Positions 1 through 6,558 of a DNA stretch of 36,899 bases are shown here, piece after piece (within the stretch, counting starts at the first letter, position 1; the number at the start of each line of letters is the position of its first letter). Made by a program: the position numbers and the translations under genes. The notes beneath the pieces were generated by a model. It worked only from the letters and a program-made list of their open reading frames with translations, was not told the DNA's origin and searched no databases. This stretch comes from a virus. The stretch is from IMG/VR virus record IMGVR_UViG_3300018080_000357, positions 1 through 36,899 of that record, one strand, 5' to 3'.

Positions 1-123
1 AAACCCCCTTATCCTTACTTAGCTCCATTCAAGGACTGGGTAAGAGCATTAAGAGCATTAAGCATAGCATTCTGGCTTTGCTGCATACCTGTTAATACAC
101 CACCAAGTTTAGCTATCTCTACA
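1..123. repeat. Left copy of 123-bp terminal direct repeat
   Basis: Bases 1-123 are identical to 36777-36899. The repeat covers the hairpin edge and the 3' end of the last leftward gene, so it lies in coding sequence and not in a dedicated end region. The simplest reading is an assembly overlap from a circular or circularly permuted molecule, giving a unit length of 36776 bp. A true short terminal repeat is less likely. Confidence 0.93.
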
Positions 124-440
124 GCAGGGTCTCCTGGTGTTGATTGTGCTGTCTTTGCACCAATCTGTCCTGCGGCAAGCTGTGCAAGCAAACTAGCAAT
201 ACCACTATCACCTTGTTGCTTAATAAGGCCTGAAATACCAGCAGCCTCTTTAGGGTCTGTCGTTGAGAATCTCTCAAGAGCAGTACTCAAAAAACCTTCA
301 CGGAGATGATCCATTGATTTTAAATGGGTCATGTTGTTTTGAGCAATCTGTGCCATAGCAAAAGCTGTAGCGCCACCGATGTTTTTCACGTTTTCAAGAG
401 CTAAACTATCAATGATAGCGGGCTCAATCTTTTCTGCCAT
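15..440 (-). CDS. Last gene of the late arm, 141-aa Ala/Gln-rich protein of unknown function
   Basis: I do not recognise a family. The protein (starts MAEKIEPAII) is rich in Ala, Gln, Leu and Asn, predicted mostly helical, with no signal peptide, Cys or membrane segment. The C-terminal third (GMQQSQNAMLNALNALTQSL) looks like an amphipathic helix. An in-frame ATG exists six codons upstream, but AGGAG sits 7 nt before base 440, which decides this start. It ends the leftward arm and faces the last rightward gene across a hairpin. Composition and position would suit a minor virion or chaperone-like protein, but this is a guess. Confidence 0.8.
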   Translation of the reverse strand: MAEKIEPAIIDSLALENVKNIGGATAFAMAQIAQNNMTHLKSMDHLREGFLSTALERFSTTDPKEAAGISGLIKQQGDSGIASLLAQLAAGQIGAKTAQSTPGDPAVEIAKLGGVLTGMQQSQNAMLNALNALTQSLNGAK

Positions 441-505
441 AATATGACTCCTGTACATAAATAAATGTTAACATGACTTTATGATGTATAAATTACAGGC
501 AGGTG

Positions 506-745
506 TCAATTCTTAATTAATGTACTCCATAGCGTGTTAAGGCTCTCCCTCAAGTCTTTGACGTTGTCTCTCATCTCTCTGAATATTGATTCAGTTCTCG
601 TTTGTACCTGGATGATTTGTCTGGAGTTTTGATCTATTTGGTGGACAATTCTTTTCAAATAAAAGCCAACTATACCCACAGCTATTGTTAAGAAACTTAA
701 GGCCACTGGCTGCGCTAGTTCAATTAGGATTTTCTCCTGACTCAT
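506..745 (-). CDS. Small membrane protein with a C-terminal coiled coil (holin or spanin candidate)
   Basis: 79 aa starting MSQEKILIEL. One hydrophobic segment (about residues 11-28, ending FYLKR) is followed by a charged, Gln/Asn/Arg-rich helix of about 50 residues with heptad-like spacing. The start is set by a strong GGAGG 7 nt upstream; a longer frame with an unconvincing N-terminus is open but has no such signal. It overlaps the preceding small membrane-protein gene by 26 nt. One membrane segment plus a coiled coil resembles XhlA-type accessory proteins or inner-membrane spanin subunits, but no motif proves it. No endolysin is recognisable nearby. Confidence 0.75.
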   Translation of the reverse strand: MSQEKILIELAQPVALSFLTIAVGIVGFYLKRIVHQIDQNSRQIIQVQTRTESIFREMRDNVKDLRESLNTLWSTLIKN

Positions 746-971
746 TTTCCATCCTCCAAAGTTTTTCCTCATCCTGGTAAATAGGCTTTCTTTTATCCTC
801 AACAATGTAATCACCACGGGGAGTGCTAAAGATTGTGCCTTTAGGCTTACCCATTTTAGTACCCTCCGTGGCCTTACTGCGATCTGACAAGAAAAGCTTA
901 TTAAAAGAATAGCACAGCAAGGCAATGCCTAACATTTGAAGTATTTCAATGGTCAAAATTACATATTCCAT
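720..971 (-). CDS. Small N-terminally anchored membrane protein, unknown function
   Basis: 83 aa. Residues 2-24 form a hydrophobic segment; the rest is polar and charged, with a basic stretch (KMGKPKG) and an acidic tail ending NESGENPN. It overlaps the acetyltransferase gene upstream and the other small membrane-protein gene downstream, so the three look co-translated. A weak GAGA lies before the ATG. The pair of small membrane proteins near the end of the late arm is where some phages keep lysis genes, so a holin or antiholin role is possible but unproven. Confidence 0.7.
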   Translation of the reverse strand: MEYVILTIEILQMLGIALLCYSFNKLFLSDRSKATEGTKMGKPKGTIFSTPRGDYIVEDKRKPIYQDEEKLWRMENESGENPN

Positions 972-1477
972 TCTGATCTCATAATACTGATTAAAGTGCA
1001 GTCTAAATATTTGCCGTCTTTATAATAAAAATCACGCCTTATACCATCTATTTTCATTCCTAATTTCTCGAATAAACCAAGTGCAGGATTGCCAACGAAT
1101 GTCTCTCCATAAATTTGTTTTAAATTTAACTCATTAAAACCATGAGTGAATAGAGTCTTTAATACCTTTTCACCAAGGCCTTTTTTATGATGTTGTGGAA
1201 ATATATAAAGAGAAAATTCTGCTCTGCGAATAATATGATCTATAGAGGTGAGCCCACAGACACCCAAAAGAGAGCTATCCAAATTACTAACGCTATACAT
1301 ACTAATAGTAGGATCTGAGTTTTGTTTCTCATACCATGCATCCTGATCTAAGTCAGAGATTAAATCATGCTGCCTACACCAGTCTCTAATTCTACTATCA
1401 TTCCTTGCTTGCCTTAGAACCGGCAAGTCATTTTTTCTAATTCTATCCAGTTTTACTTTATGACCATAGTCTATCAT
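959..1477 (-). CDS. GNAT-family N-acetyltransferase (PseH/RimJ-like)
   Basis: 172 aa, the usual length for Acetyltransf_3-type GNATs. The acetyl-CoA binding region is around residues 80-105 (SLYIFPQHHKKGLGEKVL, matching the R/Q-x-x-G-x-G/A pattern), followed by the conserved GNPALGLFEKLGMKIDG block and a C-terminal RRDFYYKDGKYLD of the RimJ/PseH type. PseH acetylates the 4-amino group made by the aminotransferase in pseudaminic acid synthesis. RimJ/RimL relatives acetylate protein N-termini. The location, one small gene after the sugar aminotransferase, favours the sugar role, which remains an inference. ATGA overlap couples it to the upstream 61-aa gene. Confidence 0.85.
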   Translation of the reverse strand: MIDYGHKVKLDRIRKNDLPVLRQARNDSRIRDWCRQHDLISDLDQDAWYEKQNSDPTISMYSVSNLDSSLLGVCGLTSIDHIIRRAEFSLYIFPQHHKKGLGEKVLKTLFTHGFNELNLKQIYGETFVGNPALGLFEKLGMKIDGIRRDFYYKDGKYLDCTLISIMRSEWNM

Positions 1478-1659
1478 GGCTTTATTATCCTGCTCTTGTT
1501 TTCTATTGTTTGTATTAATTGATCAACCAAACTCTTAACATTTGTATGATAGATGTTAAATCCCTCAATAGTATTTTTCTGGATTTTATCTAGCTCCTCT
1601 AAATACTTTGGTAAGCTCAACTCCTCTGATCGCATTTCTTTAGCTTTACTCTCACTCAT
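1474..1659 (-). CDS. 61-aa hypothetical protein
   Basis: Charged, helical protein without membrane segment or recognised motif. AAGGAG lies 7 nt before the ATG and the stop overlaps the acetyltransferase start (ATGA), so it is likely translated. It lies between the class III aminotransferase and the acetyltransferase, separated from the former by 171 bp without a convincing gene. I cannot assign a function; an accessory protein of the sugar cassette is only a possibility. Confidence 0.6.
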   Translation of the reverse strand: MSESKAKEMRSEELSLPKYLEELDKIQKNTIEGFNIYHTNVKSLVDQLIQTIENKSRIIKP

Positions 1660-1830
1660 TTTAATGTCTCCTTATTTTGAGGCTTTGGTAGTTTGCCAAC
1701 ACTACTACTGCTTTTAATGTGACTACAGTACACCCTTATCCCTTAGGCTCACATGCCAGGGAGTCCTTGATTGCATGACATTCTCACAGAAGGCTATGGT
1801 TAACTCATTCCTTTCCATGGGCTACATGCT

Positions 1831-3015
1831 TCAAAGCCCCCTTGATTTTAAACTAAAAGGTGATTTAGGCATATCTCCTATTAACTTAACTTTTCCTTTT
1901 TTCATGTTTTTTAATATTTCTTTGCAAATTAAAATTGTCTCATCGTTATATTGAACTAGATCAAAGTTATAAAACCATGACTTGCAAAACAGAATATGAG
2001 CACTGCAGGCCTCTTGAAAAAATTTGGCTAAAGTCTCAGGCTCACCAGTAAAAACACCCCTTGTTGGGTAGCCGTCAATTCTTATTTTCTCTGGATATAA
2101 AGCATTAAACCTATCGATAAACTCCTGGCCATTTTTCCATAGCTCACCCATATCATAGTCAAGTTTTTTATGCATAGTCCTAAACATGGCTTTGCATCCT
2201 GAGAGGCTTAAAATCTCCCCTGCGTACGTTGAACTAACAAAGTACTCAGAGTCCATGATTTCCTTTTTGCCGGCAACCAGAGCTAAAGGGAGCCCATTTG
2301 CTAAAGCTTTACCAAGGATGATTAGATCGGGATAGACATTGATATCATTTGCTACACACCATTTTCTATATCTCATCCCTGTTATCGTCTCATCGAATAT
2401 GAGGAGAGTGCCTGTATCGTCGCATTTTTTTCTTAATTCCTTGAGGTATTCAATTCTATCCCTGGAGTTATCCACAATCACTGGCTCAATTATGACTGCT
2501 GCAGTGTTGCTACATATAGCATCTGTTTTCTCAATGTAGGAATGTGGCATACACCCTTTGGCCGGTGGTGTGAGACTTGTAAACTCAGGATGCCAACCAT
2601 GATACCCATCCGATAAAATATATTTCCTACCAGTAAAAGCCCGAGCAATAGTAATAGCTGCAGTGCAAGCCTCTGAGGAGGTTTTAAGAAATTTGATTCT
2701 CTCTATAAAAGGGAAAAACTCTTTAATGATTTCTGCAGTATCTACCTCATGGTAAGTAGGCAAAGAATGTGAAAAACCGCTATAGACATGCTTTAAAATC
2801 TCTTGAGTAATATGGAGATTTCCATACCCTAATAAGTTTGTACCTAATCCGCAAATATAGTCTACAAACTTGGTGTCATTCATATCCCATAAATGACATC
2901 CTTGCCCTCCCTTTATATGGGTAGGGTATACTCCGAAAACATGACTGTGTGGATTTTTTGAATTGGTGAGTGCTCCCTGAGCAATTGCGTTTTCACTACG
3001 ATTAAAAACTGTCAT
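1831..3015 (-). CDS. Class III PLP aminotransferase (GSA-aminotransferase-like), sugar-cassette member
   Basis: 394 aa. Fold-type I class III signatures: GLGTNLLGYGN near the start, KTSSEACTAAITIAR (phosphate-binding region), YHGWHP, EPVIVD, FDETITGMR with the PLP-pyridine Asp (D208), and LGKALANGLPLA with the Schiff-base Lys (K236). Family members transfer or shift amino groups, as in glutamate-1-semialdehyde aminomutase. In surface-glycan clusters, homologues sit beside SpsF-type cytidylyltransferases and NeuB-type synthases, as here. PseC/LegC use a different (DegT) aminotransferase family, so the product may differ from standard pseudaminic or legionaminic acid. Start: GAGG lies 6 nt before base 3015; an ATG at 3027 overlaps the upstream stop but has no such signal. 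Confidence 0.9.
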   Translation of the reverse strand: MTVFNRSENAIAQGALTNSKNPHSHVFGVYPTHIKGGQGCHLWDMNDTKFVDYICGLGTNLLGYGNLHITQEILKHVYSGFSHSLPTYHEVDTAEIIKEFFPFIERIKFLKTSSEACTAAITIARAFTGRKYILSDGYHGWHPEFTSLTPPAKGCMPHSYIEKTDAICSNTAAVIIEPVIVDNSRDRIEYLKELRKKCDDTGTLLIFDETITGMRYRKWCVANDINVYPDLIILGKALANGLPLALVAGKKEIMDSEYFVSSTYAGEILSLSGCKAMFRTMHKKLDYDMGELWKNGQEFIDRFNALYPEKIRIDGYPTRGVFTGEPETLAKFFQEACSAHILFCKSWFYNFDLVQYNDETILICKEILKNMKKGKVKLIGDMPKSPFSLKSRGL

Positions 3016-3026
3016 AAATTTCCTCA

Positions 3027-3740
3027 TTAATATTTATAAATACCGTCCTTTGTACGTTTTAATAGCGCTAGTTTTTTCTGCTTTTCCTCATGAATTTTGC
3101 GTACAAACTCTAAATCCTCCGCCGTGTCAACACTATATTTTAATCCGCTCTCATCTACGTTGTGCATAACGTGAGCTATCCTTGCCCAACTAGGTGCCGA
3201 GTGCCTGATAAAACTAGTGACGTGCTCCCTATCATCTGGAGTGATTGCGTTTTGCAATACGTAGTCAAATAAGTCTTTAGACATGACCTCTACATCATAT
3301 CCGTCTGGACTAGTTCTAAAACGCGGATCTACATTTGACACGTAGTCTAATCTATGCTTAACGGCAAGCATGATATGCTTTGTGATTAATTCACTTGGTA
3401 ATAATGGACAGTCTGAGGTAACTCTAACTATATACTTTGGCATTAACTCCAATGCTCTGTCATACCTGGTTAAAACATCATTCTCTGGACCATAAAAAGT
3501 AGGCACACTAGTCATGCCTGAAAACTCTTTACACTCACTCTCTGGAGCTAAAAGACACATATCTACATTAATAGAGTGCCTCCAAGTCTGTTTATTAATG
3601 TGTATCCTGGATGATTTACATGCGTCTATAACATGGTCTAACATTCTTTTGGTACCAATGTACTCTAATATTTTTCCAGGCAATCTGCTGTTATTTAACC
3701 TTGCTTGTATGGCTATTACTACTTGTATTGTTGAATCCAT
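3027..3740 (-). CDS. SpsF/NeuA-type cytidylyltransferase (CMP-sugar synthetase)
   Basis: 237 aa. The N-terminal nucleotide-binding signature is clear: IQARLNNSRLPGKIL (residues 11-25). IVRVTSDCPLL (about 104-114) carries the metal-binding Asp, PDGYDVEVM fits the sugar-binding part, and YSVDTAEDLEFV near the C-terminus is the usual D-x-x-x-D-L ending. Enzymes of this family activate a 2-keto-3-deoxy acid sugar as its CMP ester, the donor needed by a nonulosonate transferase. It overlaps the oxidoreductase gene by 22 nt and abuts the aminotransferase gene. AAGGTG precedes the ATG. The exact sugar cannot be read from the sequence. Confidence 0.9.
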   Translation of the reverse strand: MDSTIQVVIAIQARLNNSRLPGKILEYIGTKRMLDHVIDACKSSRIHINKQTWRHSINVDMCLLAPESECKEFSGMTSVPTFYGPENDVLTRYDRALELMPKYIVRVTSDCPLLPSELITKHIMLAVKHRLDYVSNVDPRFRTSPDGYDVEVMSKDLFDYVLQNAITPDDREHVTSFIRHSAPSWARIAHVMHNVDESGLKYSVDTAEDLEFVRKIHEEKQKKLALLKRTKDGIYKY

Positions 3741-4348
3741 TTGATCACCTTTTCATGTGACTCTAAAATATAGTCATGATTATTAGTTGGGTTTTTAACC
3801 CAGTCATCAATCATATCAATATAGGCATGGTCCATACCACGGATGTTAAGAGACTTTCCGTTAATCCAACAATCCCAGATAGGACTATCGTTTTTTAGTT
3901 CTACATCACCTTTAGCCATGCCTATGATATTGATACAATCCCATGCTAAACCATCACGTCCCGTTTTAAAATAATTATAATAAGTCTTACCCTCAGCACC
4001 TGCCTCATCGGCTCTTGGCATATACTTATATTGGTTGACCATGCGTATATTCAAATTAGTCTTAGAAAGAAAATCAGCTAAACCAAGTGTTGAAGGTTTT
4101 CCAAAAATGCCGCATCGGCTAATAGGTTTTTCACAAAGGATTGGCAAATCATAATCATTTTCAAACGACCGCAAAATATCTGGATGGGTAATAGTTGGTG
4201 TGGCTAATATAATACCCTCTATGTCCTGCTCATTGCCTTTTCTCTCAAAAGGCTCTAACCCAGACCATTCAATACCCAAAAAATCTAAAATAGCAGTATA
4301 CCTGCTACCCATATTCCCTTTATATCCAACAACTAATACTTTTTTCAT
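3719..4348 (-). CDS. Short Gfo/Idh/MocA-family NAD(P)-dependent oxidoreductase
   Basis: 209 aa, versus about 330 in the family. The Rossmann N-terminus has VVGYKGNMGSRY, then IILATPTITHPDIL and LCEKPIS (about residues 72-77), the family's EKP motif with its catalytic Lys. The usual C-terminal beta-sheet domain is much reduced (about residues 95-209). The reaction would be oxidation or reduction of a sugar or sugar nucleotide. Relatives occur in legionaminic-acid loci of Campylobacter (PtmA/PtmF region), a context analogy rather than proof of orthology. ATGA overlap couples it to the dehydratase gene. The shortening may mean a narrowed or structural role. Confidence 0.85.
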   Translation of the reverse strand: MKKVLVVGYKGNMGSRYTAILDFLGIEWSGLEPFERKGNEQDIEGIILATPTITHPDILRSFENDYDLPILCEKPISRCGIFGKPSTLGLADFLSKTNLNIRMVNQYKYMPRADEAGAEGKTYYNYFKTGRDGLAWDCINIIGMAKGDVELKNDSPIWDCWINGKSLNIRGMDHAYIDMIDDWVKNPTNNHDYILESHEKVIKWIQQYK

Positions 4349-5187
4349 ATGTATGGCCTCACCAGCTCAGTTAGTTCTTTAATAGAATAAATTGGACAGT
4401 TGTCACTCCTAAGACAGAAATTATGAGTAGATCTAAGACACTCATGTATTTTCTCACCTGGTCTAATGCCTATAGTGTCTGTCTCATAGTCCTCAATACC
4501 TAATATGTCAGCTATTGTTAAAGCTACATCTGAGACAAGTGAGGCTTTCATATTTGGTATCATAGCGTCTACCTTACTTGCCTGTTTGTAATTATGGACT
4601 ATGTATTTAGCCGCATCATTTGATGTTATCCAAAATCTAGTCATTGCTGGGTGTGTGATTTTAACTAGTTTATCTTTAAGAAGTGACTCTTTAAATATAG
4701 GCACCACAGAGCCTCGTGATCCAATCACATTACCCCACCGAAACACAGAAAACCTTGTTGGTGTCTCTCCAGTATTTGCCTCAAAGAAAACCTTCTCAGC
4801 CAAAGCCTTTGAAAAGCCATAGGTGTTGATAGGCAATACTGCCTTATCGGTAGACGATAAAACTGCATACTTAACTCCCATCGTATGACAGAAGTTTCTT
4901 ACATTCTCAGTGCCTAAAACATTAGTCTTAATGCACTCAGTTACATTGTCCTCACAGACATCAATGTGCTTTAAGGCAGCAAAGTGAAATACTATGTGAA
5001 ACTTTTTAGCAGGGAATGTACTAACATCCCTCACATCTCCAATCACATAGCCAAATTGAGGATACTCCTGCATCATCTTTTTTTGCTTAAACTCATCCCT
5101 TGACAATACTGTTACATTGCAATGAGACAATAGAGGAGCAACGGCATGGCCTAAAGTGCCAGTACCACCAATCATTAATACATCCAT
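4345..5187 (-). CDS. PseB/LegB/FlaA1-type UDP-GlcNAc 4,6-dehydratase (extended SDR)
   Basis: 280 aa, slightly short against about 330. Motifs in order: GGTGTLG (7-13, NAD binding), GDVRD (50-54), FHFAALKH (68-75), SSTDKAV (111-117, with the Asp-Lys pair typical of 4,6-dehydratases), YGFSK (123-127, catalytic Tyr and Lys), RWGNVIGSRGSVVP (150-163), THPAMTRFW (178-186) and RPGEKIHE (242-249). These are diagnostic for the PseB/FlaA1/CapD branch, which makes UDP-4-keto-6-deoxy-HexNAc, the first step toward pseudaminic and legionaminic acids. First of five closely packed sugar genes. AGGGA precedes the ATG. Confidence 0.92.
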   Translation of the reverse strand: MDVLMIGGTGTLGHAVAPLLSHCNVTVLSRDEFKQKKMMQEYPQFGYVIGDVRDVSTFPAKKFHIVFHFAALKHIDVCEDNVTECIKTNVLGTENVRNFCHTMGVKYAVLSSTDKAVLPINTYGFSKALAEKVFFEANTGETPTRFSVFRWGNVIGSRGSVVPIFKESLLKDKLVKITHPAMTRFWITSNDAAKYIVHNYKQASKVDAMIPNMKASLVSDVALTIADILGIEDYETDTIGIRPGEKIHECLRSTHNFCLRSDNCPIYSIKELTELVRPYI

Positions 5188-5188
5188 T

Positions 5189-5410
5189 TTAACGTCCCTT
5201 GATATTGTGGTAGAAAATATTCTCTGGATCCATACGTGTTACATGCAAAACACCGCCCCCTCTATTGAGGAGGTCGGATATAAAGTCTTGTAACTCTATT
5301 GTGTTTTCTGGTTTGCCCTTGGATGAGGCTTTTCTGTAAAGGAGAAATAATAAAACATTCATAAACATACTCATCATAAATAAAATAATTAATGCATAAA
5401 TTTCGATCAT
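5189..5410 (-). CDS. Small single-span membrane protein
   Basis: 73 aa from MIEIYALIIL. One hydrophobic segment (about residues 4-26, rich in Met, Leu and Phe) is followed by a basic YRKASSKGK stop-transfer stretch and a polar tail. Three candidate starts lie within five codons (TTG, ATG, ATG); AAAGAG is best placed for the second ATG, used here. It sits between the fibre and the dehydratase genes, 1 bp from the latter. It might anchor or chaperone a sugar enzyme, or be a holin-type protein. I do not recognise a family. Confidence 0.65.
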   Translation of the reverse strand: MIEIYALIILFMMSMFMNVLLFLLYRKASSKGKPENTIELQDFISDLLNRGGGVLHVTRMDPENIFYHNIKGR

Positions 5411-5439
5411 CATAAACTCTTTCAATCATAAATTCTATA

Positions 5440-6555
5440 TTAGAATACAGTAGACTCGGGAGCATAATTGTGGAGCTCCTCTAATAATCCCTCAAATTCA
5501 AATGTGTGGATATTCAAAGTCTCAGTTACTCTCAAAAAGATATTGGTAGTAGCATCATCAGCATCAAATATCACTGATAGAGTCACTGGGTCCTTACCAG
5601 TGCTACCTCCTCCCGTTCTAACATTACCTGTTTTTGCCGTTGACCCATTATAAATTGTCACTGTTGCTGACCAATCTGAGCCTGTTTGTGCCTGGACTAC
5701 AATTGTACCAGTGTATTTATATCTTTGACCCGATATTAAGCCCGTGAAAACAGCAACATCATCGTAGCCTGACACATCCTCGTCAGAGTTGCCGCTAATT
5801 GTTTGCCATCTATTTTTTATTGAATTATCAATCATATGCCAATTAGTACCATTAGATTGAACGGTAATAGAGTCATATTGAGATGAGAGCAACATTGTTG
5901 CAGCACCATCAATAGTCTCAGCTCCCTCACCATCCACAGTAAGAGTAAAGGCACCACTATCAGTCTTTTTAATAGTTATAATTCTATCGGTGTTGTCGGC
6001 TGCAGTAGGGAGGGTCACTGTCCTGGCTGCGGTCATAGTTGTATCAGTGACAATAGTCCTATAGCCATCATTATCTAGTATTGTATATGCAGCATCACCA
6101 GTGGCCTTTATATCTGTCTGACCTGGGACCCAAATTAAAGCACCACTACCAGAATTTTGTGCTACCTGGCCTTTAACTCCTGCATCCACAGGCAAAGTAA
6201 TAGTATAGGTTGCTGTAGCAGACGCACTAGCAATGAGTCTAACAGTCTCACTATTACCACCTAAATAGATGCCTGCTAAACCTAATGTAGCTGAGCCTAT
6301 GTCGTAAGACTCTGTGGTCTTAATAAGAATAGAACTGGCTAAAGATGCATTAATAGTTAAGTCATCTGTAGAGCCATTACCAAGGTTAATATCCCCATTT
6401 AAGGAGACTGTACCTGCACAAGTCAAAGCACTAATAGACAAGTCTACTGTGCCGTCTGACATTGCATTTAGTAAATCGGAAAAATTAGTATTAATTTCTC
6501 CGGCATCTGCAGTAGTTGAATTAGTAAATGTATAGGTAACTGAGGGACCTGCCAT
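5440..6555 (-). CDS. Tail-fibre-like virion protein, receptor-binding candidate
   Basis: 371 aa, very rich in Thr, Ser, Gly, Asp and Ala, predicted nearly all beta. The N-terminus (AGPSVTYTFTNSTTADAGEINTNFSDL) and repeats such as YDIGSATLGLAGIYLG are typical of trimeric fibre shafts in environmental phages. The middle TITIKKTDSGAFTLTVDG block is a common beta-repeat, and the C-terminal 120 residues look like a compact beta-sandwich. No enzymatic residues are evident. AGGGAG precedes the start. It is the last clear virion gene before the sugar cassette, so a fibre or surface substrate for glycosylation is plausible. Confidence 0.8.
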   Translation of the reverse strand: MAGPSVTYTFTNSTTADAGEINTNFSDLLNAMSDGTVDLSISALTCAGTVSLNGDINLGNGSTDDLTINASLASSILIKTTESYDIGSATLGLAGIYLGGNSETVRLIASASATATYTITLPVDAGVKGQVAQNSGSGALIWVPGQTDIKATGDAAYTILDNDGYRTIVTDTTMTAARTVTLPTAADNTDRIITIKKTDSGAFTLTVDGEGAETIDGAATMLLSSQYDSITVQSNGTNWHMIDNSIKNRWQTISGNSDEDVSGYDDVAVFTGLISGQRYKYTGTIVVQAQTGSDWSATVTIYNGSTAKTGNVRTGGGSTGKDPVTLSVIFDADDATTNIFLRVTETLNIHTFEFEGLLEELHNYAPESTVF

Positions 6556-6558
6556 TTC

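Noticed and set aside
504-509. Perfect TTGACA (leftward) before the last late gene
   Set aside because: No -10 at acceptable spacing; the hexamer overlaps the stop codon of the previous gene.
1723-1818. 31-codon leftward ORF in the gap between the 61-aa gene and the aminotransferase
   Set aside because: No ribosome-binding site and no overlap with neighbours. The 171-bp gap shows an ATGTGA/TCACAT inverted repeat and a GGGCT/AGCCC hairpin, but no tRNA-like TTC-loop or clear terminator.
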